Below the pieces are notes generated by a model, which did no database searches, had not been told where the DNA came from, and saw nothing but the letters and a program-made list of their open reading frames with translations. Shown piece by piece: positions 54,873-64,000 of a stretch of 64,000 bases of DNA. The position numbers were made by a program, and so were the translations under genes. Numbering within the stretch: the first letter of the stretch is position 1; each line of letters opens with the position of its first letter. This stretch comes from Hyaloperonospora brassicae (taxonomy: Eukaryota > Oomycota > Peronosporomycetes > Peronosporales > Peronosporaceae): the NCBI GenBank assembly GCA_947650285.1, contig CANTFL010000106.1, positions 1-64,000 of the forward strand, given 5' to 3'.

Positions 54873-55059
54873 AGTATCCCCCCTCAGGACCTCGCAATGC
54901 TGAGCGCAGTAATCGTCCACCGGTAAGAAGAACTGGAGGGCGAGGGTCCGATGCTGTTGCAAAGCCGCAAAAGCGAGGACAACCATCACAAAATGGTCGG
55001 GGTCAGTAGGGGCGGAGCGCCCTACTAATCCAGCAACATCAATAGAATTTGCAGATCGC

Positions 55060-55416
55060 TTGACGAAGGTTGCTCCCGACACGCATTCCCTGTGTGTTTC
55101 TGCACTTGTTGATGCGGTGTCTCTAATCACCTTAATATTGGAAGTGGAAAAGGACTTGTCACTTTGCGCCCTAGTTGACTGTGGGCCGTCGAACAATTTT
55201 GTTCGTTGCCAGTCTCTAGAAGCAGGAAATGTCAATTTCGTGGATCGGGAGATCCCTCCAACGAGAATGACGGTGCGCCTAGCGACAGGCTCATCGATCA
55301 CTGTGAAGAAACGTGTAGTCGGAATCCACTACACGTTAAAAGGCGAACAGTACGATGATGACTTCATCTTTCTCGACCTGGATGACAAGTTTGACGTCAT
55401 CCTAGGACTACCTTGA
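55060..55416 (+). pseudogene. pol: GypA-2 protease
   Basis: Open for 118 codons: LCALVDCGPSNNFVRCQSLEAG, RMTVRLATGSSITVKKRVVGI, FDVILGLP, then TGA at the same codon as in GypA-1. Active-site Asp is present but followed by Cys-Gly-Pro rather than Ser/Thr-Gly-Ala. Confidence 0.8.
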
Positions 55417-55989
55417 CTCAGGAGATACGAGCCAACGGTGAGCTGGCAGCATCGATCAGTTACGATACCTGCTACTTGTTCCTCAGATGACGATCTGAAG
55501 AATGTTTGAAACGCCCACATTTACGTGGGTGTACTACGAGCGAGTGCGATGGCCTCACTCGTGGTATGGGCGTTAGTACGACTGTACAAGAACACAATGT
55601 AGATGATCACTACATTGTGGAGAACGCTCTCCCAGATCCTGTGGATGTGATTTCCCAGGAAGTAACCGAGACGTATAACGTCTTGGTCAATGACGGATCA
55701 AGCGTACTCGCTTACACGCTTGATCTGATCACGCCTCCAAAACTATCTTCGGAGATATCTCAGTTGGCAACGCTAGAACCGAAACGGTTCTTACGTGATC
55801 GGCACAGTAGAAAAATTAAGTAGATCTGTGTACTCGTCGTGGGGGACGGGTATGTGACCGATATGTGGTCGGCAACGGTTTTTGCTGAGAGCGAACGGGT
55901 TCTCAGTAGCTCATCGATAGATGAGTGTTTCCTCGATGAGAAGACTCGGATTGAGTGATACACGTCTTAATGCCGGGAGTCGCTCTAGG

Positions 55990-57400
55990 AAATTTTTTTG
56001 TAAAAGGGTTTGATCAAATTCAAGGATGTATTCCCTGAATCCAAGACTTGCGAGTTGCCTAAGGACAAAGGCACCCGACATGAGATCGAGCTCAAACCAG
56101 GCTCGAGGTACTGTGTCATAAAGCAGTGGCCACTGCCTCGTGAACAAGTACTAGCGATCGACAAGTTCTTTGCCGATCGCTTAGCAGCGGGCCATGTGAG
56201 GGAATCAACATCCCCTCACAGCTCTCCGACCTTCTGTCTGTGAAAGCCACAGGAGGATGGCGGATAGTGCACGCATTCAACAAGCTGAATGCTGCAACGG
56301 TACCGGCTCAGACGCCGATACCGAGGAAGGACGTAATCATAGATGGTATGTCAAACAGTACCATCTTTTCGTCCATGGATCTCATGGACGGATTCTATCA
56401 GATCCTTATGAGTGAACGGGACACACCGTACATAGCAGTGAGCACCCCCAGCGGTATGCTGTGGGAGTGGCTAGTGATGCCACAGGGTCTGAGTAATGCC
56501 CCTGCAACATTCAACAGATGTGTTACAAACCTGTTGAGACCGGTGCGAGACTTCGCACCGAGTTACTTCGATGGTGTGCTCGTCCATAGCCCGGCTATGG
56601 ACTGAAAGACGGACGTTTAGTTTCATATAACACGCGTTCGTCAGGTTTCTTATCTTATGCGCAAGCATAAGTTGTGCGCCAATATCAAGAAGTGTATATT
56701 CGCGGCAAGCGAAATACCACTTCTTGGGTGCATCGTGGTTAAACACGGCGTACGCCTAGATCGCGAAAAGATCGAGGCGATCACCGACTGGCCCGTGTCA
56801 GTCGATGTCAATAGACTTCGTAGGTTCCTTGGGATAGCGGAGTACTTGCACAAGTACTCGCGCATCTACGCCGAGATGAGTGTTCACCTTTCTTGTTTAC
56901 TCAAGAAAGATGGGAACTGGTCATGGAGCGCTGAGTGTCAGCGTTCCATTGAAGGTATCAATTAAAGCTTAATGCAATCGCCAGTATGGGTGATTGCAGA
57001 TCAGGACAGACCATTTCATGTGGTCTGTGACGCCAGCGAATTTTGCGATCGGCTGTGCGTTAATGCAATATGACACAGACGGCGCAGAGCACGTCTTCTG
57101 CTATCAATCGCGTCAGCTGCAACCAGCTGAACGCAATTACCCAGTGCATGACATAAAACTCCTTGCCACGAAGAAGGCGCTGGCTAAGTTCCGCGTCTAT
57201 CTCCTCGGAGATAGACTGCTCATCGTCTATACGGACCATGCGTCACTGCGCACGGCCGTAAACAGTCCACACCTCTCGTAACGTATGGCGAGGTGGCTGT
57301 CTTTCTTCGCGGTGTACAACTTCTCCGTGGAATACAAACCAGGACGACTCAATGTCGTCACAAGTACACTATCACGTCGTCCCGTTTTAGAGCCGACTAC
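55990..57400 (+). pseudogene. pol: GypA-2 reverse transcriptase and RNase H
   Basis: RT: FKDVFPESKTCELP, HVRESTSPHSSPTF, GWRIVHAFNKLNAATV, SSMDLMDGFYQILM (motif A with Asp), VMPQGLSNAPATFNRCV, then YFDGVLVHS (56564-56590), where the second catalytic Asp is Gly. RNase H: VVCDASEF (57020s), NYPVHDIKLLATKKAL with Lys for the catalytic Glu, VYTDHASLRTAVNSPHLS then TAA (57279-57281). So RT and RNase H are both inactivated by active-site changes as well as by stops. Confidence 0.85.
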
Positions 57401-57411
57401 ACACGTCAACA

Positions 57412-58960
57412 GTGAGGCCTTGCCCACTGTTGCGGCAATTTCAGTCAGCGTGCCGTCGTTGCCTCTTCTTGACGACGGGCGGAAGGCGTACGCAGGAAAA
57501 TTCGAATCTCCTCCGTTTAATGGGTCACCTTGCGAACCCATCCCGGGAATCCCTGTGGGATTTGCCGGCTCTATATCGTTCCTCGTTGGATCGGTATACG
57601 ATTCGCAATGGCCTGCTGTACTACACAGCAGTTGCCGACGATACACCTCGTGTCGTCGTTCCCGATCATGATAATTTCGATTACGCATCATGTTCGAATG
57701 TCACGATGCACCAACAGGCGAACATCGTGGTAGGGGAAAGACCTACCTTGCGGTAAGTCGTAACTTTTACTGGCCCCGCCAGTATCAGTTCGTGCGTAAG
57801 TACATACGTGCTTGCGAAAGTTGTCAACGGGTGAAGCCTAGTCGTTTATCCCGTGCACCACTACAACCTCTGCCGGTCCCGGCAGAGCGTTGGGAGTCCG
57901 TTTCCATGGACTTTGTCTTCGGGTTACCCGAAGACTCTCAAAAGAATCATGGTATTCTTGTGTTTGTAAATCGTTCGGCAAGATGGACCATCTTGCTGAT
58001 GTACCTAAGTCGATCACAGCACACCGGTGTGCTCGTGTCTTTATCGACACGATTTTTCGTCCTCACGAATTACCCCGTGAACTCGTATCCGACCGTGGCC
58101 CTCGGTTTTCGGCGGAGTTTTAGCAATCCGTATTCCTTTCACTCGGAACACGGTTAAAGATGTCCACATCTGACCATCCCAAAACAGATGGTCAGACAAA
58201 AGGTGCAAACCGTGTCCTCGAAGAATTTTTTGAGGATACGTCAACTTCTTTTTCGAGTTGGAGCGATTTCTTGCCGATGGTCGAATTTGGCACTAACAAT
58301 TCCGTGCATGCGTCAACAACTCATACATCGTTCTACGTGAATAGCTTACTCCACCCACGCATCCCGCCCTTCTACAGAGTGACTCTGGGTTAAGGGGGGA
58401 GAGACTTGCTCGAGCAAAAACCGTTTTGGATCTTGCTCATCACGTATCATTGCACATGCCGATACGTTTGATGTCGATGTCGACAATCTCGACATCGACT
58501 CAGTCGGCCCTAGCAGTAGCGACGACGCTGCTTCTATATCAGACAATGATGACGATGCTGGGTTATTAGCATCGTCAACGATTATATCAGCGAGGAAGAG
58601 GACACCCTCGCTGAAAAGAGAGCAATCTCTTATCAGTACGCACGAAGCGCACTGAAAGACACAACAACGAGTCAGCAGAGAACTTCCTGCTGAATCGAGA
58701 GGCGGTAGTCCGTTTCGTGTAGGACTTTATCGCAAATGCGGTGGACCGCCAGAAACGGAACGCAGACAAGAATGGAATAGCAAATGTTCTATCATTTAAG
58801 ATTAATGACCTAGTACTACTGTCTACGGTAGACTTACCTGGACATGTAGTCACTAGAGTCGGCAGTATAAACTCCTGTCGAATTACATTGGGTCATTTCG
58901 AGTGTTGCATCGCAAGGGCAATGCATACACGATTGAGTTGACTCGCAGGATGCGCACTCA
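57412..58960 (+). pseudogene. pol: GypA-2 integrase
   Basis: H2C2 at about 57690-57840 (the first His region, EHRGRGKTYLAVSRNFYWPRQY, and CESCQRVKPS). The core has VSMDFVFGLPED, VSDRGPRFSAEF followed by TAG, and DGQTKGANRVLEEFFED, with Lys where the catalytic Glu is expected. WSDFLPMVEFGTNNSVHASTTHTSF and NSLLHPRIPPFY follow, to a stop at 58393. The C-terminal part (58741-58960) reads VDRQKRNADKNGIANVL and NDLVLLSTVDLPGHVVTRVGS, separated from the core by an Asp/Ser-rich tract. Confidence 0.85.
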
Positions 58961-59079
58961 TCTTACGTTCGATGTCTGTTGTCTCCGCCCGTACTATCAG
59001 TACGAGGCCTCTTGAGAGAACGGAGATAGCCGGCACGCTCAAGTTTCCCCAACAAATTCGTGTGATCAGGACCATACAC

Positions 59080-60552
59080 TAAAGTTGGACCTTTAGCGAC
59101 GCGGTCTCGCGAAGAGTAGCCTCTAGCTCCTCGCGCAATCGATGCTTTTCGCGTTCTTTCAACTTGAGAGCGAACGCGAAATCCGATCAGTCTTTCTCTC
59201 GATCGGTACGGAGACGTCGTACGGCCACCAGCAAGTAGTTTTGACGATCGTATTCGTGATCGACGTCCACCCTCAACTCGGTCAGGTAACGCTCATGTTT
59301 ACCCAAAGTCTCCGGTAGTCCCGGCGGTTGAGCCGGACCTTGTCTTTCCACCGCCATTGGAACCACTGGTGGATTCTCCTGGTGGTCGACGCTTTCATGT
59401 GGGGCGTATCTTGAGCCACCGCGTAAAGAATGGGGGCGGACAAGTTACCTTGTCCGCTGAAATGGGTATGGACCATCGTATGACAGCTGGGAACCTCGAT
59501 CCCAGCTGATGGATGACGTTGAAGGTCTCATCCACCTGTATAACGAGACTCATCCTATAGGTCCGAGATACCATCGGTAAACACGCGCTTTGGCGCTTGT
59601 AGACGGATTGCAAGTTTGCAATCGCGTCCCGCATATCAGCCGAGATGTGTGCCCTTCCCCAGGGCGAACTTAGGGAATAAACGTCCCTATGTGCACGTTG
59701 CGAGTTGTCAACACAACTTGCACAGGGATCTCCCCAAGTGAGGCAAAGAATGTCTGCCTCACTTGACAAACGATGCATCCGGTACCTTGCACCGGTTGGC
59801 ATTCGCTCTTCAAACTTGATGCGTACCGCTTCAAGTTTTTTGAGCCATCCTTTTCATCCAATATTCTTTACATTTTAGACGAACGCGTTCCACGCAGCTA
59901 AAAGCGAGACCTTGTCACGCTTTTGGTTGCCATTGTACTATCGATGTCTAAGGAAGACATCGAGATAACAGTCTTCCTCAGCGCGAAAGTTCTTCGCGCA
60001 GGGATCCAAGCCGTGAAGCTCACTCGCATCGAATAAAGGTATTCGATGGTGTTGGCTTGTCTCGTGAGACAAGCCATAGATGAGCCGTTCAGGCAAACGC
60101 CACGGCTTCAGCTCATCACGCTTCAAAGTGGTAACTTTGCCGGTACCACGGTTATCAGTATGACGACGGCTCGCACCACCGTCAAATCGCCCGTGCGAAG
60201 GTGTACGAGTTGATCGTGGTGATGAGTAGCCCATCTCATCACCAAATTCATCATCACTGCCGAACAGACTGTGACGCATGTCGCGAGTCCGCGAGTTAGG
60301 CACGTCTCTTGATGGATGAGCCACCGCAGGTGAACGCGATGCCTCGATAGGATTTTCCGATTCAGACAGATCTGACTTACCAGAGTATCTGACCCCTAAC
60401 TCGGGGTCACTGTGTGCATGAGGTGCGATATCACATGCGCCTGCAGAAACACCTGCTGCAGGCTGAGAACGAGCAGCAGACGACGAGCCGTCTGCCGCAG
60501 AGGCGGGCGCAGTAACAGGCTGTGTCGTCTTTGGGTCATCCCGCATAGACAT
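59080..60552 (-). pseudogene. GypA-2 antisense accessory ORF, about 490 codons
   Basis: ATG 60552-60550 (MSMRDDPKTTQPVTAP), 130 bp from the 3' LTR and opposite in strand to gag-pol. Open for 205 codons to 59938: Ser/Ala-rich, then SDLSESENPIEASRSP, HSLFGSDDEFGDEMGYSS, and a core KPWRLPERLIYGLSHE … PLFDASELHGLDPCAKNFRAEEDC. It continues after TAG (at a conserved Trp) with NGNQKRDKVSLLAAWNAFV, a Cys-containing part CLTWGDPCASCVDNSQRAH (59740s), and a C-terminal coiled coil ELRVDVDHEYDRQNYLLVAV … LKEREKHRLREELEATLRET (to about 59090). The same order of segments is found in GypA-1. No known family recognised. Confidence 0.65.
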
Positions 60553-60681
60553 GTTAACTATGCGAGGCAAAGTCAGAATGAATGAATCTGACCAACAAGT
60601 ACTCCCCGTCCCGTTTATATTCAACGGGTAGCCATAATGCTTCGATAGTCACACGGTGACTATCAGTTAAGGGAGGGGTGA

Positions 60682-61116
60682 TGTAACGGGGTAGCACGTT
60701 ACATGAAAATTGTCGATAAGAAGAAATTGACAATTAAATATTACGTTGAATATTCGATTAACGATATCAAAATCATGGTGATATTGTTGGGATGACCGAA
60801 GAGTCTACTCATTGGTTGATATCGCGATGACTTCAACCCACCAATCGCTGCTAGACGCGCGCAATGGGTGGTGAGTAGACGTCATCATACATATAGTTAC
60901 ATTAGTATAGTTAAGTCAGGACAGAGATACAAGAGTTATAGGACTTAATTACACTAATAACAGTTTTACTCTTCCTACGACTAGAGTCTTTCACCTTGGT
61001 CGTTCTATCTTCCTCTGTGTAGTTCTACCCCTAGCTGGGCACTGACTATCACTACAGTTAGTGAAAGTAAACTCCGCACCGGTTGACCAGTACGTAGTCG
61101 TCGGTGCCCCGTTACA
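60682..61116 (+). repeat. GypA-2 3' LTR
   Basis: 435 bp, TGTAACGGGGTAGCAC … GTGCCCCGTTACA, immediately after the polypurine tract. Confidence 0.95.
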
Positions 61117-61745
61117 GTTAGAGCTGACAACAATGAAAATGTTCTCCCAGGGTTCAAGCGGATGATGAACACGCCTAGGATGTCCGGAAGATGGATGCTT
61201 AAGATGTAGAATCCCGCGATTAAGAGTTCCGTCCGAGCGTGGTCTTTAGCGGCGCTACACGACTGGGCAGAAATGTATTATTGCGTCATACGAACGTTTT
61301 ACAGTGATTGGTTGCGTACTTGTTGGATCAAATTAAGGTACATAATCTAATTGCATACTTCAATAAAGGGGTTGATGCGAATGATAACAAGAATAGCAAA
61401 AACGTGTCGTAAAATGCAATACCGACCCTACATCAGCTCTACAGTAATCGGGAACAAAGCAGACTGCGAACATGCTAATTTCTGGTACAGTACGACCCGC
61501 AGGTGCGCCTCCGTTTTGCTTTGTTGTTTTCTTTTTTCTTGGTGTGTTTGTAACCATGCAATTGACAATACTTAGACCACGATGCTCTGTCCGCCATGAT
61601 CAATAAATGCTGCTTGTTTTATAGTGCCCCTTACTTAAACGGATTCGACGATCGCTGTGCGTTACTGAGTATCTCCTACACCCTTGTAAATTGGTGCATA
61701 GGCGCTTGTTGTGCGCATATTGTCTGAAGATACTGCACTTCCTAG

Positions 61746-63420
61746 TCAAGATAGCATACACCTGATATATTTAAACGCAGCCGGGTCTCGAAGCTGCTTT
61801 AGTCGTTTTGTTGCTCTTGATGGGCTTCCGTTTGGTTTTGTTTCGACTTGATCTCTCCCCGACACGCTTGTACCCGTCAATATTGTATTAGTGATGTGGG
61901 CTCGAATAGCAATTTTCTTTTGAATTGGTACTGAGTCGAACACTTGATATAGATGCGGTACTAAGTCATCAATTCGAACGTTGCTTTTCACAGCTCATTC
62001 AGCAGAAGCAAAAGTAAACTTTTCCAATCACTATTGCGAGTCGAAATCTTTTAATGTAAATAGGCATCAGCGTTGATTCCATTTTTGAGCTGAGTGCTTA
62101 CACGGTAGGCCAATAGTCAATCGGAACTTGAAATCGCATTGATTGGTGGATGCATGGCGTTCGTGGACGAGGGTGAGAGCATAAGTTAATACCTTATACA
62201 CAGCCTGGGTGTATATGGGCGCTGCTGCGAATGTTGGTCATTTCATGATATCATCAGCGTGAATCTTGTTCAGCTCCACCACATGGTGCTCGATCACCAC
62301 GTGAACACTTTGAAACACTGTGACAAGATCAGCAACCGACGATCGCAAAAAGCGCTTTAGGTACGAGTGTACTAACTCAGCTCTAGATGTATTAGAACAG
62401 CCAAGGTGACAAACGTCTCCCACCCACGCTTCGACAAATTTTTCTTTGTGCTTGACCCACGTTATATCCATGTAGCGTGTGAGGAAAGGGAGATATCGGT
62501 ACTTGGTCTGAAGTTTTGCCCATTTGGCTTCGAAACTTTGGCACTTGATGTAAAGCAGAGAGCAATCTAGTTCGCGATCGCCTCTTTCCATCGATCGCGT
62601 TTCGTAAATTAAACTTTGCACCTGGCAACAACATTTTTATTATGTGCCAGCGGCACAGCAATCTTGTCGCATTCAAAAATATTTGCTGCTCAGCGTGTTA
62701 AAGAGCCGAATCGTTGTCGCTGAACAGAATTCGCGTAATTTCGTCATTTCTTCGACTCTGAAGCACCTTTTTTAAAAGCGTTTAGAGCCCATTCGTAGTT
62801 TTTCTTGTCCTCCCTTGGCATAAACGTTTTGCAAATAAGGAACGACTTGCCGAACGGGGTAGAGTTGACAAAATTGAGCATGGGCATCTTGAACTTGTTT
62901 GTCTGGTACGTGCAGTCGAGTACGATGACGTCAAGAACTCTGAAGTAAGAGCGATGAGTTGAGGATTTGCAAACATCAAGCGGCAGATTTGACCTTTGCG
63001 TCAAGAATGAAATTATGGCATTAGTTTTTTGCTTGCAGTTCGTCGAACAGCGCATAAATCTGCATACGTCCATTCAAGTACTCTCTACAACCTATATGTT
63101 TGTCATTGTATATGTCCGTGCTTACGCTGCAGAAGTCTGGATACTCCTGTCTGAGATCCGCAATTTGCTTATTTGGCCGCACACCTGCACTCTCTAGTCG
63201 AATGCGCTTGCTTTGTTGCTCAATTGCTAGCTGTCTATCTCGAGAAGGCATGTTGAGGTTTGTGGACATGTCATGGTTGTCCGCTCCTATGTCAAGGCAC
63301 CTGCCACATCTTGTCAACGCTGATCTTTCGCGCTATGAGTTGATAATTGCATCCTGTAGGTTTTGTCTTTGTCTATCGCGCGACAGCAGTAGAGATATAT
63401 GATCCCGATCGGTCGCCCCA
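61746..63420 (-). pseudogene. MULE transposase (FAR1-like), decayed
   Basis: Pieces in order on the minus strand: an N-terminal segment with PNKQIADLRQEYPDF (about 63180); the DDE core VLDVIVLDCTYQTNKFKMPML (first catalytic Asp, near 62930) followed by FGKSFLICKTFM and NYEWALNAFKKG; ATRLLCRWHIIKMLLP (the C..H motif, near 62660); WAKLQTKYRYLPFLTRYMDITWVKHKEKFVEAW and SNTSRAELVHSYLKRFLRSSVADL (62530-62330); a SWIM finger QCDFKFRLTIGLPCKHS (about 62135-62080); and a C-terminal DPAAFKYI motif (to 61746). Frameshifts occur near 63040, 62740, 62600 and in the SWIM region. It would cut and rejoin TIR ends. Confidence 0.85.
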
Positions 63421-63738
63421 ACAATCATTTTTATTTTTATATAGTCGGACCTGAAGATCGATAGAGGATACTAAAACTTTGCACTTTCAATTGGAGAGCC
63501 GTGAACATCTCCTTTGCTAAAGGATACTTAAATTCCAAGAACCCATCAGACTCCATCAAATATCAAGAATTTCCTTATAGTAGTTGTGAAATTATAAATT
63601 GTATCGTAGTGCGTAGTACCAATTGATATACTTGCCATTATTGATTCCGTATAAGTTGTAAAATACGCCCTGATTTGGCTCCAGGGGGGTGAGATAGTAA
63701 AAATGGGGGGGGGTAAAATTATCATTACTCTAGATTTA

Positions 63739-64000
63739 TGAATAAGCATAAAATATGTAAATTAAGTTGTATCCCAAAATGGTGATGATTGACATGGAAG
63801 AAATTTACGGTTCCAATGTATTGTCGAAGAAACAATTTTTTCAGAAGGGCGCTACTGCAACTATGTTTATACAGGACTACTATTTTATTAAAAATTTAAG
63901 TGCAAATTCAAGAGGTACAGTGGTGGGAGCAAGACGTATGTGTGCTGACAAGACGGGTGCCCGTGGGAAGTCCGCGTGAAGAGGCGACATAGGGAGGGTG
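63739..64000. other. Sequence right of MULE-2
   Basis: One plus-strand frame (63767-63979) of 70 codons shows no motif. No feature assigned. Confidence 0.5.

Larger units (their letters stand above)
53483..61116 (+). mobile_element. GypA-2: full-length Ty3/gypsy retrotransposon inside MULE-2
   Basis: 7634 bp, two 435-bp LTRs, perfect 5-bp duplication GTTAG (53478-53482 and 61117-61121), polypurine tract AAGGGAGGGGTGA (60669-60681). It contains gag, protease, RT, RNase H, integrase and the antisense ORF. LTRs differ at 6 positions, all within 40 bp of the LTR ends. Pol is nearly identical to that of GypA-1, whereas LTR, gag and antisense ORF are strongly diverged. Confidence 0.95.
53046..63730 (-). 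mobile_element. MULE-2: Mutator-like element split by GypA-2
   Basis: Imperfect TIRs of about 65-75 bp start GGGTAATGAGATTTTA at 53046 and, on the other strand, GAGTAATGATAATTTTA at 63730, sharing a C-run, CATTTTT(A/G)CTAT and CCAAA(T/A)CAGGG. Flanks TAGATGTA (53038-53045) and TAGATTTA (63731-63738) are an 8-bp duplication with one mismatch. Without GypA-2 and its 5-bp duplication the element is 3046 bp and contains a minus-strand transposase near its right TIR, the usual arrangement for an autonomous MULE. Confidence 0.75.

Noticed and set aside
62330..62400. RxLR-like string (KRFLR) as effector motif
   Set aside because: It lies inside the conserved MULE transposase helix and has no signal peptide; the same applies to RPLR in GypA-1 gag.

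Overview
The window looks like a repeat-rich, gene-poor stretch of an oomycete nuclear genome (Phytophthora or downy-mildew type). Three things point there. One is a chromodomain Ty3/gypsy family that carries a second, RNase HI-like domain after its own degenerate RNase H. Another is a gag with the double cysteine cluster and downstream motif that I associate with Peronosporales gypsy elements. The third is a probable oomycete Inr+FPR core promoter in front of the only convincing host gene. I see no prokaryotic features, and apart from that small gene the coding sequence is transposon-derived and mostly broken.

Layout. 1-4465: minus-strand Ty1/copia element with its 3' end at the left window edge. 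4466-5189: leader and LTR of a truncated minus-strand gypsy ('GypA' group). 5190-9184: no gene, one tRNA-like SINE candidate. 9185-17878: GypA-1, a full-length but decayed gypsy element; its 5' LTR is split by a 726-bp TIR element, and the LTR arithmetic closes exactly (442 bp each once the insert and one 8-bp duplication are removed). 17879-27605: an older, 5'-truncated copy of a second gypsy family ('GypB') whose protease region directly abuts the GypA-1 3' LTR. 28700-43228: a 14.5-kb GypB copy with 1851-bp LTRs about 99.5% identical. 46347-46738: solo GypA-group LTR with a perfect 5-bp target duplication. 47589-47798: small secreted six-cysteine protein gene. 48456-49669: a 14-bp minisatellite and a 121-bp GC-rich satellite. 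50071-52855: Mutator-like element with 140-bp TIRs and a perfect 9-bp duplication. 53046-63730: a second Mutator-like element with a decayed transposase, split by GypA-2 (53483-61116, perfect GTTAG duplication).

The most interesting signal is that both unrelated gypsy families carry a long ORF on the opposite strand between the end of pol and the 3' LTR, convergent with pol. In each family the predicted antisense protein can be aligned between two strongly diverged copies (coiled-coil, Ser-rich and conserved core segments), so it looks like a genuine accessory gene rather than a chance ORF. Other points of note are a conserved palindrome at the start of every GypA LTR that contains an extra copy of the LTR's own 3' terminus, a hairpin at the primer-binding site, nonsense mutations shared by the two GypA pol genes, strong GATC enrichment in GypB, and paired perfect hairpins between the convergent GypB genes.

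All assignments are by eye from motifs and repeat alignment; no database search was possible. GypA and GypB are names used only here.
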